A stretch of DNA of 39,530 bases from Mycoplasmopsis primatum ATCC 25948. Its GTDB lineage: Bacteria > Bacillota_I > Bacilli_A > Mycoplasmatales > Metamycoplasmataceae. Location: NCBI RefSeq assembly GCF_000702785.1, contig NZ_JNJV01000005.1:1-39530 (forward strand), in the 5' to 3' direction. This document shows, piece by piece, positions 1 through 9,802 of the stretch. How positions within the stretch are numbered: position 1 is the stretch's first letter; every line of letters starts with the position of its first letter. A program made the translations under genes and the position numbers. The notes under the pieces are model-generated. The model was not told where the DNA came from. It was given only the letters and a program-made list of their open reading frames with translations, and did no database searches.

Positions 1-195
1 TCTGTCTTCAATCGATTGAAAATCTTCTATTTTTTCTTTTAAAATCTCTAAAAAATTAGGATTAATTTCCTTGAGTGTATTTACATTGCCTAAACAAGCA
101 ATTCTTTTAAAACCTTTTGAAAAACCGCCTGATTGAACCACATGACAATAATCAAATTTTCCATTGCTATTTATTAAAATTATATATTTTCCCAT
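1..195 (-). CDS. Probable transposase, N-terminal part (runs off window edge)
   Basis: The frame is open from an ATG at 195 to the window edge, giving 65 residues that begin MGKYIILINSNGKFDYCHV and contain GGFSKGFKRIACLGNV and NPNFLEILKEK. The pattern of a short beta-rich start, then K-x-x-x-R-I-A-x-LGN and a charged helix resembles the first 60 residues of IS1634/IS4-type transposases common in mycoplasmas. That is recognition from memory, not a search. No catalytic residues lie in the visible part. No Shine-Dalgarno is seen; a TATAAT on the minus strand lies 6 nt before the ATG, inside the palindrome 196-211. It could instead be an unrelated conserved hypothetical protein. Confidence 0.45.
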   Translation of the reverse strand, partial: MGKYIILINSNGKFDYCHVVQSGGFSKGFKRIACLGNVNTLKEINPNFLEILKEKIEDFQSIEDR

Positions 196-275
196 ATGCT
201 AATTATAGCATAAATTGTATGTAATTGTAATAAATAATTAGTTTTTTTAAATACAAAGTATTTAAGTATAAAAAA

Positions 276-294
276 TGACCCAAAAAATGGGTCA
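276..294 (-). terminator. Hairpin followed by T-run, upstream of the putative transposase
   Basis: A 7-bp perfect stem (TGACCCA / TGGGTCA, 5-nt loop) is followed on the minus strand by six T residues. It would stop leftward transcription before the probable transposase gene. No minus-strand gene lies between it and 444, so it may shield the element from outside read-through. The rest of 196-444 is AT-rich and holds no gene I can recognise. Confidence 0.5.
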
Positions 295-444
295 AACTCA
301 GAAACTCGGGAACTTCAAATTCTAAAACAGTCAAAGTTGCTTTTATTTATTTACTAGTTAAATAATTTTTTTAAATCACGTTTTATATTTTTTGTTTATT
401 ATTATTTTATACATAAAAAATTAGCATACTATAAAGGAACAATT

Positions 445-1437
445 ATGAAAATAATAATTTTTTCAAGACATGGTCTAAGATATCCATTTAATTTTAGAGA
501 GAAGTCAGTAAATATTTATAATAAAGATATAGCAAATTGAAACTTTGATTCAAACAAAACAGCACACTTAACTGATAAAGGTGCATCAATTGAATTAGCA
601 TTTGGCAAGTTTTTAAATCATTATCTTAATATTAATAATGAAACTAATATAAAAATTATTGCCAACTCAACCCAAAGAACATATGAAACGGCTAAAATGC
701 TCGCAAAAGGGTTAAAACCTGATTCTAATCAAACAATTGAATGTGAAGACACAAGTTTCAAAAGCGAAAATGAATGATTTAAATTAGTGTACTTTGATTC
801 AAAATATTTTGATGAAAATAAATTGTCTTATTATGACCAAAAAGCCAATAAAAAAGGCATATATGACAAAATCAATACTTTATTTAATTTAGATAAACAA
901 TGTAAATATAACACTGAAAAAACAAGTTTACATTTTAAAGATAATGGCTGATTTGAAGCTACTGGTCCATTATTTTATTCATCTAGCACTTCTGATATAC
1001 TCCAACTTAAATATTACTTTGGTTTTAATGAAAATGATATTTTTAAATCACAAAATTTTATTGATGATCTTAAATTATTGCTTTTAAGTAAAGATTATGT
1101 AATTGATGCATTATGAGCTAACAAACAGCTAGCACTTGATAGTCCAAAAAATGTCTATAAATTAATTAAAAAAGAACTTAATAATGATGCTGACATAACA
1201 GCTATTGTTGGTCATGATATCAATATAGCAACAATTTTAGCAGCCTTAGATATAGAAGTTCCAAAGCATGGTCAACCTGAAAAATATCCAATTGGATCAA
1301 AGTTAATTTTTTATATAAATGATGATAATAGTTTTAGATTAGAATACTTATTTTATGACTATAAGGACATTAGAGATTTTAATACGAATAGCAAGCCAAT
1401 TGTTATAGAACTCGCTAATAATGCTAAATTTAAATAA
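445..1437 (+). CDS. Histidine phosphatase superfamily protein (branch 2-like)
   Basis: 330 residues. The N-terminus reads MKIIIFSRHGLRYP, which carries the RHGxRxP signature (R8, H9, R12) that forms the phosphohistidine in acid phosphatases, phytases and glucose-1-phosphatase. A second active-site element, GHD, sits at residues 256-258 and supplies the proton donor Asp in this branch. There is no signal peptide, so the enzyme should be cytosolic, unlike most branch-2 family members, which are exported. The likely reaction is hydrolysis of a phosphate monoester such as a sugar phosphate; the substrate cannot be read from the sequence. GGAAC lies just upstream of ATG 445 as a weak ribosome site. 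Several Trp residues are encoded by TGA. The gene is transcribed alone and converges on the importer operon, sharing a terminator with it. Confidence 0.75.
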
Positions 1438-1467
1438 AAGTATGCCTTTATGACGGGCATACTTTTT
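1436..1467. terminator. Bidirectional hairpin terminator
   Basis: An 11-bp stem (AAAAGTATGCC 1436-1446 / GGCATACTTTT 1456-1466) lies between two convergent genes, with T-runs on both strands. It can end the phosphatase transcript on the plus strand and the ABC importer operon on the minus strand. Confidence 0.8.
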
Positions 1468-1485
1468 AATGTTAGTATATCTTTA

Positions 1486-3294
1486 TTATTTGATTTTTTC
1501 TTCAAAAATTTTAATCATTTCCTCAGAAGATACAGTTGTAGGATTGTTGAAAACTGTACGGTTAAATAATGATGAGCTAATTTTATTAATAATTGATTTT
1601 GATTTATCATCAGTAGCATTAACTTTGGCTATAACTTTTCCATCTTTTGATTCTAATTTTAAAATTGATTTAATTGAAAGTAATGAAGACCTTAAATAGT
1701 TCAATGTGCTGATTTCATTATCTGCAATTTTAATTGCTGTATTAGTCTTAGAATCAGAAATTTTCTTTTCAAGTTTTTCAATTTCTGATTCAAATCAGTT
1801 TGCAGTTCCTTCGTTAACAACACTTTTGAGTGGAATAATATAACCTGTTGTTTTGGCAAAAGTTTTTCAATTTTCTTCTGCTACTTCTGGATTAGCAATT
1901 TTATTAGAACCGGTGTATAGTCATTTTAAAAACATTTTGGTTGCTTCATTTGATTCAGCGTCTTTTGTATCAATACCTAAAAGACTAGAACCACCTTCAT
2001 GGAAAATTTCTTGTTGTCCTTTTTGAGCAACAGTTAATTGAGGTGCCATAAACACATCTTCGTCTCTTGCGTTCATTTTTTCAAATTTATCAGGGTCTTC
2101 CTTGCCAAAGTAATCTTTTGAAAATGGCGTGTTTTTATTTTGATTTGCCCCAACACTAGCTGCAAAACTTATTGCGCTTTTGTATTCTCTAATATTCCAT
2201 GAACCTCACTCAACTTTAGCACTTTCCATATATTTTATAGATTGAAATACTTTATTATTTTTATCAACTTCATGTTTATATATAGAAATAGATTTTTCGT
2301 AATCATTTCATAATTTGGTAAATTTTTCTTTAACTTCACTGTCGTTAGGCAAATTATATTTAACTTTAAAAGTTCCTGTTGAAGTGTCTAAGTCAAAAAT
2401 TGATTTATCTTTTGGCAAGCTAGCGTGCAATTCTTTAATGAATGTATCTTCTTCATAATCCATTGATAATACTTCACCAGTAATTGTATCTTTGTTGATT
2501 TTAGCTGTATCTAATTGCACACCTTTATGAAAGGCAAGCGCTAAATCTCTAATGCTTTTAATTGATTGGAAGGTTTCATCATTAATAGTTAAATCTTTAA
2601 AAGCATCAGCAGTTTTTAACTTTAAGGCTTTTCAAATACTGTTTTCAGGAATATCATTTCCTACACCAGCAACACCAGCTTTTCTTGCTCTTATCACTAT
2701 ATCTGCTTTTTCATCAATTGTGCCTTTACCTTCTTGAATTAAATTTAACATTAAGTTAAGAAGGTCTAAATTATAAACAACTGAATCAACATCAGAGTTA
2801 TCAAATGGAATACTATAAATTTTATCCTCCTTAGAATTTTGACCGGCTAATTTTGAGTGTAAGTCAGCAATTTTACTATTGAATAATGATTTATTAATTC
2901 CTTGATCTGATACATCAAGCAATCTTCTGTCTTGATTTAAAACATATGCACCTGATTGAGCACCTAGAACAAGATTAGGAAGTGCTTGATTATTTCCTAA
3001 AGTAATATTTTCTTTTATTTTTTTAATTAATTCAAACTCGCTTCATATTTTGATATCTTGTGCAAATTGCATTTTAACCGGTTTGAACCCTGTTTCATTT
3101 TTAAAAGTTTCGTTATAGTATTTAACTAATGCTTTAATTCCCATACTTAAAGGAAAGAATGGTCCTTGTGGCATAGCAAACACAATCTCATTTTTTTTAT
3201 CTTTTGGTTTTTCATCATTGCAGGCAATAGTAGAAGCAGGAATGATGCTTGTTGCAACTAATGCCGCTGAAATTTTAAAAAAATTTCTTTTCAT
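1486..3294 (-). CDS. P68-like substrate-binding lipoprotein of an ABC importer
   Basis: 602 residues and the last gene of the importer operon. The N-terminus MKRNFFKISAALVATSIIPA continues STIAC, a lipoprotein signal peptide with the acylated Cys at position 25, so the mature protein should be anchored outside the membrane. After it comes a segment (NEIVFAMPQGPFFPLS, then IKALVKYYNE) that matches the start of mycoplasma P68/MG185-type surface lipoproteins, which are relatives of sugar-binding proteins. Positive cues for a binding protein are its size, soluble character and position next to two permeases and an ATPase. AAGGAG lies 4-5 nt before ATG 3294. A 103-nt gap separates it from the permease gene, so it may also have its own promoter. 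The substrate (sugar, glycerol derivative or other) is not determined. Confidence 0.75.
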
Positions 3295-3397
3295 TTTTCT
3301 CCTTATATTTATTAAATAAAATAGTTTTTTTAAAATTGAGACTAAATTATAATACTGTTATAAAAAGACATAATATTCATATAAAAATTTCCATTTT

Positions 3398-4198
3398 TTA
3401 ATTGAATCTTCTAATTTTTTTACTAAATACAAAATAAATAATTAAAGGTATTAAAACGGAGATTAGTGCACCAGCAGCTTGAATGTTATATTTAACAAAA
3501 CCAGGTTCATGCCCTAGATTTAAATATCATATAGTAAGGTTTGAATAGCCCTCAGTTAAAATGTACAAAGGTCATAAATAATCATTTCACACCGAAACAA
3601 ATGAAAAAATGATTAACAGAAAATATGCTAATTTTAATTTTGGCAAATAAACATATATTAATTTATCAAATCATTTAAGATTGTCATTTAATATTATTTT
3701 TTCTTTTTCAACACTAGTGTGTTTAGCAATGTTAAAAATATATGTAAATGTGAAAAATGAAAATATTGCATTTGTTACAAAAGCAAAAACAGTAGCAACA
3801 AGATTAAGTCTCAATAAAACAAACTTCAAACTTAAATAGATTGAAAATTCAGGTATTAAACTTATCATTAGAAAAAAATATTGAAATATTTTTTGATATA
3901 TTTCTTTCATTTTAAGCAAACCAGCAATAGCTAATGAGTAAGTTATTATTCTTAACAAAATCAGTATTGTAGAAAAAACTAATGTGTAAGCGAAAGCAAT
4001 AAAAAAAGGTTTAGCAAATAAATCACTAAAATTTGACCAGTTCCATTCTTTAATTAACAAAAATATTTTACTATCAAGTAAAGATCTATCAGACATTAAT
4101 GCATATAAAAGTAAATAATATAATGGGAATAAAACCATTATACATAATAGACAGATTATTAAATATTTTCCAATTTCTTTACCTAACTTTAATCACAT
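3398..4198 (-). CDS. ABC importer permease, MalG/UgpE/GtsC type
   Basis: 266 residues with about six hydrophobic helices, the usual size and layout for the second permease of a carbohydrate-type importer. The helix near residues 10-32 (YLIICLLCIMVLFPLYYLLL) and the C-terminal block ending FSKKIRRFN are typical of MalG-like subunits. The EAA loop that docks on the ATPase is degenerate but lies around NLKWFDKLIYVYLPKL. The start ATG at 4198 lies inside the end of the preceding permease gene (20-nt overlap), which points to translational coupling. It should pair with the upstream permease to form the membrane channel. Confidence 0.8.
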
Positions 4199-5153
4199 TT
4201 TGAGCGTCCTTGTTTTTAAATTTTAAGTATCAATATTTTATTTTTTTACTGATCTTCAGTATATATTTAGGTCTAAGCAATTGAACTAGACAAATAATAA
4301 ATAGTAAATATATAAAACTAAAGAAAGCTGATGCATAACCTTTTTCAAATTCTAGTGAACCATTTAAACCACCGCCCATATATTTGATTGTATAACTAGT
4401 AAGAGTGTGAGCTTTTCATAAATCAATATCATAAGTTGAATCAAGCAGAACATCAGGTAATAGCAGTGATGCAAAAATAAAATTAGTGAATATAATAGAA
4501 AAAAACACTTTTGATATTTGATTAATATATATAAATCTAATACGTTGAATTAATGATAAATTATCATTAATCATCATCTTTTTATATTTAATATCAGCAA
4601 GGTTAATAGCTGAGGCTAGTAAAACTGTGTTAAATGGTAATGATCTTCAAATTTGAAAAATTGAATAATAAATTCAAATTGGAATTCTTTTATTTCCGTT
4701 AGTAAAACCATATTCATTTTGACCAATAATCTTGAAAAACAGCCCTTTTTCACCAAAAAACAATGTGAATGCAATTCCAACAGCAAAGCTTGAAATAAAG
4801 AACTGTGAAAAAATTAGTGTGAGAAAAAAGTTTTTTGAAATTTTAGAAAGTATTGATTCAATTAATAGCGCAAAACCAAAAGCAGCACAAAATGAAATAA
4901 ATGTGGCAACAAATAATACAGCCGTTGAGTTTTTAATAGCGCTTAAAAATTGATCATCATTTCAAATTTTTTTATAATTTCCCATCCCTATTTTATGTAT
5001 GGTGTGATTTGTAGGGTCAGGATAAAATTTAAGTGATGAAGCAAATGTTCTAAATATTGGTATTAATGTGAAAATTAATATACAAATTAGTAAAGGAGCA
5101 ATAAGAGCAAAAATGGTTAATAGTTTAAAAATTTTAGGATTATTTTTTTTCAT
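4179..5153 (-). CDS. ABC importer permease, MalF/UgpA/GtsB type
   Basis: 324 residues with a cytosolic basic start ([12 protein letters not shown]), a first membrane helix (IFALIAPLLICILIFTLIPI) and about five more. This matches the first permease of sugar or glycerol importers. The chosen start, ATG 5153, has AAAGGAA about 10 nt upstream; an ATG at 5174 or a TTG at 5177 would add 7-8 residues. Either start overlaps the ATPase gene, which ends at 5140. The EAA loop is poorly conserved, as is common in Mollicutes. Its partners are the ATPase upstream, and the second permease and binding lipoprotein downstream. Confidence 0.8.
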
Positions 5154-6360
5154 AAACTCTGTTTCCTTTTTCATCAAACAATAAAATATCAGAGTCAGAA
5201 TAATCTAAGCAAACCTTTTGTCCGATTTCAAAATCATCATTATTTAGAACAACTTTTCACACTTCATCATTGCTAGCTTTGATATCATAATGAGTCAAAT
5301 CACCAAAATTCTTTTTACTAATAATTTGATAAGGACTATTATCGTCTTTTTTTAAATGAATTTTGTATGGCCTAATGTAATAGCTGATGTCGTTTTCTTG
5401 TTTAACGAAATTTATTTCTGGTGAACCAATAAATTTAGCGACAAATAAATTTGCTGGATTTTCATACATTTGCGACACATTAGAAAATTGTTGGACTTCA
5501 CCTTTATCCATTAGAATGATTTTGTCACTGATTTTAATAGCATCATGTTGATCATGTGTTACTAAAATAATGCTTAGATTAAATTCTTTTTTAATGTTAA
5601 TTAGTCAATCAATAGTGGACTCTTTTATTTTTGCATCTAATGCTGAAAATGGTTCATCCATTAAAACAAGAGCAGTTCTTTTGATTATTCCCTTAGCAAA
5701 AGCTACTCTTTGTTTTTGACCTCCTGATAGTTCATTAACATTTCTATTTAATAATTTTTCAATTCCTAATTTTTGTGCTATTTGTTCTAATTCTGATTTA
5801 AATAAAGTTTTTAACCTAATTGAATTTAAAAATTTAAACTTGCTTTTATTATTTTTGTTTCAAAATAAAAATCAGATCAATTTAAAATATTTCAACTTTT
5901 TTATAAAGTTACTCTTTTTACTATCACTAACAGCATCTAAATATTCATTGTAGATTTTAATTAATTTGGTTGCTGTTATATTGCTAAAATAATTATCTAA
6001 AAAGTTTTTTCTAACAATATTTTTCCATTTTTCGCTGTTTTTAGCACTTAAAAAGACATTATTAAAAACTGATACATTCTCATAAACTGAGTTTTCTTGC
6101 ATAATATACGCTATTTCATTCATTTTAGGATCACCATCAATAGAAATAGTGCCCTTGCTAGGTTTAAGATAACCTAATAATAAATTTAATAACGTAGTTT
6201 TACCTGAACCTGATGGCCCAAGCAATGATATGATCTCATTTTTAGGTAATTTTAACTCCTTAATTTGAATATCGAACTGTTGTTGTTTTTTGTTATATTT
6301 AAATGCTAGATCATCTATTTTAATTAGAACATTATCATCTTTTCTTGCTGAATTGTCCAT
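5140..6360 (-). CDS. ABC importer ATPase, MalK/UgpC/GtsA type, with a large insertion
   Basis: 406 residues. Walker [10 protein letters not shown] is at about 48-56, the Q-loop MQEN near 88, the ABC signature LSGGQKQR from about 211, then Walker B LVLMDEP, D-loop SALD and switch THDQHDA. The C-terminus (about 300-406, with [10 protein letters not shown] then IRPYKIHL) is the accessory TOBE/MOBE domain of importer ATPases. It should hydrolyse ATP on the cytosolic face to drive the two permeases. About 120 residues separate Q-loop and signature, against about 50 in MalK, so roughly 70 residues are inserted. The start MDNSARKDD at 6360 is preferred over an ATG at 6396: a TATAAT lies 10 nt upstream, suggesting an almost leaderless mRNA. 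The cluster resembles gtsABC (glycerol uptake) or sugar importers; the substrate is uncertain. Confidence 0.85.
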
Positions 6361-6401
6361 AGTGATAATAATTATAAAATATCTATAAAAAAGCATAATA
6401 T

Positions 6402-6431
6402 AAAAAGTTTGAAGTTATGAAACTTCAAACT
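6402..6431 (-). terminator. Rho-independent terminator of the hydrolase gene
   Basis: A perfect 11-bp stem (6406-6416 with 6421-6431, loop ATGA) is followed on the minus strand by TTTTT. It sits 9 nt after the stop of the alpha/beta hydrolase gene and separates it from the importer operon. Confidence 0.85.
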
Positions 6432-6439
6432 AATTATTA

Positions 6440-7234
6440 TTATTTAGTTAAAAAATTGCTTAATATTTTAATAAATGCTTCTCAATTTTCTTCAAACATC
6501 ATATGTCCTGTTTTTGGAATAAATACAGTTTCTACATTTGAAACCTTTTCTTGATAGTATTTAAGACAATTATCTTTATCTATGACACCATCTTTTTCAC
6601 CTAAAATTAAGAGTGCAGGCACTTTAATTGATTCTAATCCTTTTTCGATTTCATTATGCAATGATAAAACAGGTAAAGATAAACCAAGTTTAATAATAGT
6701 TGGGTTATTGTATTCCATAGGGTCAAAATTACTTTGTGCTTCTTCCATCCATTCTTTATTTGATGTAAATTTACTAATGTCGTAATATAAAGCTTCTAAA
6801 AAAGTTAAATATTCATCAAATGTTTTAGGGAAATAACTATTTTTATAATCAGTAGCGCGAGCTAGTGAGGTTTTATTCATAGGTGCAATAAAAACCATTT
6901 TCTTAAATAAATCTGGACGTAATTTGTAGGCCAATGCTATTGTTCCGCCACCCATAGAATGTCCTATTAATGTAACATTTTTTAAATTATTTTTTAAAAC
7001 AAAGTCAACAACTAATTGGGCAAATTGTGGAACAGAAACATCGTGATTATTAACAGCTTTTACACCTTGATTGCCTGGAAATTGCAATGCATAATAATTA
7101 GATTTTGTTCAATATTTTTCAAATGTTTTAAATACCTCTGGCGAAGAATTAAAACCATGACAAAAAACAATATTTTCATTTGGATTATTATTATCTTTAA
7201 ATGTGTATTTATAATCGTAAATTATTTTATTCAT
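6440..7234 (-). CDS. Alpha/beta hydrolase (serine hydrolase, esterase/lipase-like)
   Basis: 264 residues, a normal length for a single-domain alpha/beta hydrolase. The nucleophile elbow GHSMGG, the acid residue in LGEKDGVID and the catalytic His in TGHMMFEEN give a complete Ser-Asp-His triad. An oxyanion-hole-like HGFN is near residues 25-28. No signal peptide is present, so it should act in the cytosol on an ester or related bond; the substrate cannot be named. GAAAGG lies a few nt before ATG 7234. The gene is single, with its own terminator downstream and another terminator-flanked gene upstream. The family is often annotated in mycoplasmas as triacylglycerol lipase or esterase. Confidence 0.85.
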
Positions 7235-7282
7235 TTGAACCTTTCAATAAATATGATTTATAAATTTTGATTAATACTTTGA

Positions 7283-7316
7283 TAAAAAACTAAAAAGACA
7301 GTATGACTTTTTAGTT
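7283..7316 (-). terminator. Rho-independent terminator of the small lipoprotein gene
   Basis: A 10-bp stem (AACTAAAAAG 7288-7297 / CTTTTTAGTT 7307-7316) followed on the minus strand by a T-run. It lies 33 nt after the stop codon of the small lipoprotein gene. Confidence 0.75.
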
Positions 7317-7348
7317 ATATTAAATATGAGGTAGATAATCAATACTTA

Positions 7349-7639
7349 TTATTTACCAGGTTTATTAGGTAAAATTTTTGCTGCTTCAATTAACACTGCT
7401 AGCGCTGCAATAGCAATATCGCATTCAGTATCATTCATTTTAGCAATTTGTTCATCAGTGTATTTTTCTTTTTCAGGAACTACACCACCCTTTTTTTCAT
7501 AAATTTTTACTAATTCATTATATTTTGCTTTAACTTCTCTTTGTTTTTTTGTTAATTTGGTGCAAGCAACAACTGTTAATGGTAATGATATTGCTGCCAT
7601 TGTAGCACCACCACTTAATAATATTTTTTTATAGTTCAT
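7349..7639 (-). CDS. Small lipoprotein of unknown function
   Basis: 96 residues. MNYKKILLSGGATMAAISLP then LTVVAC gives a lipoprotein signal with Cys 26; the mature part is only about 70 residues. It holds a charged, probably helical stretch (KKQREVKAKYNELVKIYEKK) and a hydrophobic Ala/Leu/Ile stretch near residues 77-90 ending NKPGK. AAGGAG lies 5-6 nt upstream of ATG 7639. No family is recognised. It could be a short surface antigen or a remnant of a longer lipoprotein. Its own terminator and ribosome site suggest it is expressed. Confidence 0.75.
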   Translation of the reverse strand: MNYKKILLSGGATMAAISLPLTVVACTKLTKKQREVKAKYNELVKIYEKKGGVVPEKEKYTDEQIAKMNDTECDIAIAALAVLIEAAKILPNKPGK

Positions 7640-7845
7640 AAAAACTCCTTAATTTTCTTATTATTAAAATGTATTTACTATAACAAATGATACCAAAAAT
7701 TGAAAATGTTGCTTCTTTCTATGATATATTGGAAAAGATTCTTAGTGTTTTATAGTTAATTTTGAGCCTTAATGAATATTTGAATGCAAAATATATTCCT
7801 CATAACTAAAATTGACTATAGTTAAGACTTTCCCAGTTAGCAAAT

Positions 7846-7890
7846 CAAAAATTCCATATACGTCTTTTTTATAGGCATATATGGAATTTT
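7846..7890 (-). terminator. Rho-independent terminator of the proline-rich lipoprotein gene
   Basis: A 13-bp stem (7848-7860 with 7878-7890) with a 17-nt loop, followed on the minus strand by a short T-run. It lies about 37 nt after the stop at 7927. An imperfect inverted repeat, TATAGT-AATTTT, also occurs further left around 7751-7763 and 7807-7820; its role is unknown. Confidence 0.7.
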
Positions 7891-7926
7891 GCTAAATTTA
7901 ATTACAATGTAAATTTTTAAAATATT

Positions 7927-9729
7927 TTAGTTTAAAGTAACAGTAATAGTTTTCTCAATTGATATACTTTTTTCTGTTAGAATGTAAGCATTTGGATTAT
8001 TTTTTACTGAAAAAGTAATTTTAAAATGGTAATCACACATTAACTTATTATTTTCTTTTTGGAAATTATCTATTTTAACAAACTCTACATATGCGCCAGA
8101 TAATGAAAATTTATTATTATTGCTATCAACGACTAAATCTTTATCTTTATCATAACCTTTTATAATTAGACTTTGGCCGGTACCAAGAAATATCATATTT
8201 CAAATGTTATTATCTTCAACTATATTTCCTTTTTCAGCTGGGCGAATAATATTTCAATAACCGTTTTGTGAATTAAAATATTTGCTATCAGTTGTTAAAA
8301 ATTTTTCTTTATTTGTTGAATTATTGTATAACTCAGCTAATTCTTGTTTAATCTTTTCTCATTTTGGATTTTTAGGATTTTTTTCTGTTATACCAAAATT
8401 TTTAAAAAAGTATTCTTGACTAAGTTTTTTGAAGCCTGATATAGTAACTTCTTGAGACTTAGAGACAGTTTCATTTCCTGTTTTATCATATCCAATCAAA
8501 GCTACTTGTAAATGAAGTTGACCGCTTAAATCATCATAACCAGCAGATTGAATTTGGTATGAAAAGGTTGAAAAGCCATATTGCGCTTTATAATTATTTT
8601 CTTTTTCAAATTTAACAAATGCAGGATCTAAATTGGCTTTTATTTTTTCATAAAAGTATTTATATTCAGAAGCGTAACTAAAATCTTTTTTTGCTTCTCT
8701 TATATCTTTAATAAATTTAACTTTGTCATGCAATAAATAACTTAAAACATCTTCTTTGGTATAAGAGTGATCATTTGGCAATGCTTTTCTAAGGTTTTCA
8801 AAAATCACCACTTCTTTGTTTTCTCATTGACTATTAATATAATGCTTATAAATTAATTTGATTTGCAATTTTAAAAAATAATCTGAACCATCTTTATAAA
8901 TTTTAAAGATTGGGGCACTATAACTTGGATAGGCAGTTTCTTTTAAAAGGTTTAAAACATCAATAAGATTATGATCTTTTGTAAAACATTGAAGTTCAGT
9001 AAAATAATCAAATAATGCCTTTGATTCCATTTTTAATAAATCATCAATAGTTTTATTTTCTTCTATTAATTTAATGTTGCTAATTTTAATATTGAGATCA
9101 TCTGATAATTTATCACCAACCCTAGGTGTTAAAAAGCCATCAACTTTAACTGATGTTGAAAATGAATTATTATTATATAAACCATCAATATTTAAATTTA
9201 TAAAACCTTTTAAATCATCAATTTCACTTATTTTAATGTTAGTTAAATTAAATTTATCATTTTTTAATGGCTTTATCCTATCAAAATTATTTGAGGCATA
9301 ATCATGAACATTAAAATGGAATAAACTTATTAATTCACTACGATGTTTAGCATCATCATATTTTTCTGACTTGTCATTTGGCTTATCTGGATTAGGCTTA
9401 TTAGGATTATTAGGCTTGCTTGGTGTATTTGGTTCATTGGGTTTGTCTGGCTTGCTTGGTGTATTTGGTTTATCTGGATTGTTTGGTGTATTAGGGTTGT
9501 TAGGAACATTGGGCTTGCTTGGTGTATTTGGTTCGTTAGGTTTATCTGGGTTGTTTGGTGTATTTGGTTCGTTAGGTTTATCTGGGTTGCTTGGATTATT
9601 AGGGTTGCTTGGTGTATTTGGCTTATCAGGCATACTATTATCTTTGTTTGAGCTATTATTACATGATGATAGCGCAATAGTAAATGGTAAAATGCCTGCT
9701 AATGAAGCTAAAATTAATTTTTTTCTCAT
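7927..9729 (-). CDS. Proline-rich repeat surface lipoprotein
   Basis: 600 residues from ATG 9729, chosen because AAAGGAG lies 4-5 nt upstream; an in-frame ATG at 9756 is less likely. MRKKLILASLAGILPFTIAL then SSC gives a lipoprotein signal with Cys 23. Next comes a stalk of about 90 residues made of short Asn/Pro/Lys units (NPDKPNEP, NTPSKP, NTPNNP). The remaining ~480 residues are globular and unrecognised, containing ELISLFHFNVHDY, GYDKTGNETVSK and a C-terminal beta-rich region ending TITVTLN. The frame crosses two TGA Trp codons (8824 and 8359), so it is one gene, not three. It starts 74 nt after rplO with a TATAAT-like box of its own. It is probably a variable surface antigen; function unknown. 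Confidence 0.85.
9372..9634 (-). repeat. Degenerate tandem repeats encoding the Asn/Pro/Lys stalk
   Basis: Units of 9 to about 36 nt are reiterated, for example GGTGTATTTGGTTCGTTAGG and GGTTTATCTGGGTTG on the plus strand. They encode blocks such as NPDKPNEP and NTPSKP. Because the units are multiples of three, gain or loss of units by slippage would change stalk length without a frameshift. Confidence 0.85.
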
Positions 9730-9802
9730 CATTCTCCTTTGGATTTTCTTAGTCAAAAAAAATTATAAATATAAAATTTATAATTTAGTTTGGTTAATAT
9801 AA

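Noticed and set aside
9372-9634. CRISPR-like repeat array
   Set aside because: The repeats are degenerate, have no unique spacers and encode protein.
9330-9677. Minus-strand frame with HQATLI/TNQIHQ-type repeats
   Set aside because: It is an alternative frame of the same repeat tract inside the lipoprotein gene, with no ribosome site or signal peptide.
7927-9756. Three separate genes or a pseudogene broken at 8359 and 8824
   Set aside because: The breaks are TGA codons in one continuous frame; with TGA as Trp it is one intact gene. The same applies to recA, lysS and the lipoprotein, membrane and restriction genes.
9371-9802. Long plus-strand frame rich in Gly/Leu (GLSGLLGVFG units)
   Set aside because: It is the antisense shadow of the proline-rich repeat stalk; repeat units in multiples of three keep all frames open.
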